From JBHHYS01 sp046757645 (GTDB taxonomy: Bacteria; Acidobacteriota; Terriglobia; Acidiferrales; 2-02-FULL-67-57): 14,282 bases of DNA. The translations under genes and the position numbers were made by a program. The notes under the pieces are model-generated. The model was not told the origin of the DNA. It saw only the letters and a program-made list of their open reading frames with translations, and did not search any database. Below, piece after piece: positions 13,986-14,282 of the stretch (its first letter is position 1; each line of letters begins with the position of its first letter). The stretch covers positions 1 through 14,282 of the forward strand of contig JBHHYS010000057.1 of assembly GCA_046757645.1 (NCBI GenBank), read 5' to 3'.

Positions 13986-14282
13986 AATTCCGCCGATCCA
14001 AGCTGGCCTGGCCGCTCGCCGGAGTGCTCTTGCTGGGCGCCTTCTCTCCGGCGCTCCCCGCCGCTGAGGTGGTGGGGCGGGTGGTGAACGGCACCACCGG
14101 GCAGCCGGTCCCCGGTCAGTTTGTTAACCTGCTGGCCTTGCGCGGGCAGATGGTTCCGGTGCGGGAGACCTACACCGATGACGAAGGCCGCTACCGCTTC
14201 GTGGTGGCCGCCAACCCCAGCGAGCGCTTTCTGGTGCAGGTGCCCTTTCAGGGGGTGAACTACAACCAGCCGGCGATGTTCA
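13982..14282 (+). CDS. Secreted protein with carboxypeptidase-regulatory-like domain, 3' end outside the window
   Basis: Translation from GTG 13982, which overlaps the previous TGA as GTGA, gives 100 residues to the window edge. A basic start (KFRRSK) and hydrophobic stretch ending LPAAE form a likely signal peptide. Mature residues EVVGRVVNGTTGQPVPGQFV, then TYTDDEGRYRF, follow the beta-sandwich pattern of carboxypeptidase-regulatory-like (transthyretin-like) domains. Such domains often form the N-terminus of larger exported proteins. The four-base overlap implies it is cotranscribed with the ccm genes, though it is not a known maturation factor. Confidence 0.75.
   Translation, partial: MKFRRSKLAWPLAGVLLLGAFSPALPAAEVVGRVVNGTTGQPVPGQFVNLLALRGQMVPVRETYTDDEGRYRFVVAANPSERFLVQVPFQGVNYNQPAMF

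Overview
The window has two parts. Positions 1 to about 4270 are a cassette array of the integron type. Positions about 4500 to 14282 are high-GC, chromosome-like DNA with a sulfate-activation operon and a cytochrome c maturation operon. The host looks like a high-GC Gram-negative bacterium, most plausibly an Acidobacteriota member. That guess rests on an interspersed repeat (core TCATTCTGAGCGAAGCGAAG) that I recall as common in acidobacterial genomes, and on the Cys-type CcmE and CxCxC CcmH. It is a guess from recall, not a phylogenetic placement.

Array (1-4268, all genes on the minus strand). I find four attC recombination sites (280-368, 1233-1356, 1873-1930, 3134-3205) and a fifth cassette boundary at 4262-4268. 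They delimit, in reading order: cassette 1 (MDR-type oxidoreductase), cassette 2 (DUF1772 membrane protein plus NAD(P)H-binding protein), cassette 3 (VOC/glyoxalase-fold protein), cassette 4 (duplicated DUF4389 membrane protein) and cassette 5 (membrane protein cut by the window edge). All four attC sites share one stem layout: 3 bp, an unpaired base, 6 bp, an unpaired base, then more stem. Each complete cassette's terminal R'' box is also the exact complement of its own starting core, as site-specific integration predicts. No integrase gene is visible, so within this window the array is a CALIN (cluster of attC sites lacking integrase) or the part of an integron next to attI whose integrase has been lost.

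Sulfur block (4503-8721, minus strand). The order is a TauE/SafE-type permease, sat (ATP sulfurylase), an alkaline-phosphatase-superfamily hydrolase, then cysC (APS kinase). Together sat and cysC convert sulfate to APS and then PAPS. No PAPS reductase is present in the window. The fate of PAPS and the job of the hydrolase are open. An interspersed inverted repeat lies between sat and the hydrolase gene, and a half copy lies between cysC and the array.

Divergent from this block is a saccharopine-dehydrogenase-like NAD(P)-binding protein (8879-10045, plus strand), followed directly by a decayed aquaporin tail (10046-10390).

Cytochrome c maturation block (10541-14282, plus strand). A good sigma-70-like promoter precedes ccmE, ccmF, ccmH, a CcmI-like membrane protein with a zinc ribbon, and the start of a secreted protein with a carboxypeptidase-regulatory-like fold. 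The genes overlap or nearly touch, which suggests a single transcript. CcmE carries the rare CxxxY haem-attachment motif instead of HxxxY, and CcmH carries CxCxC instead of CxxC.
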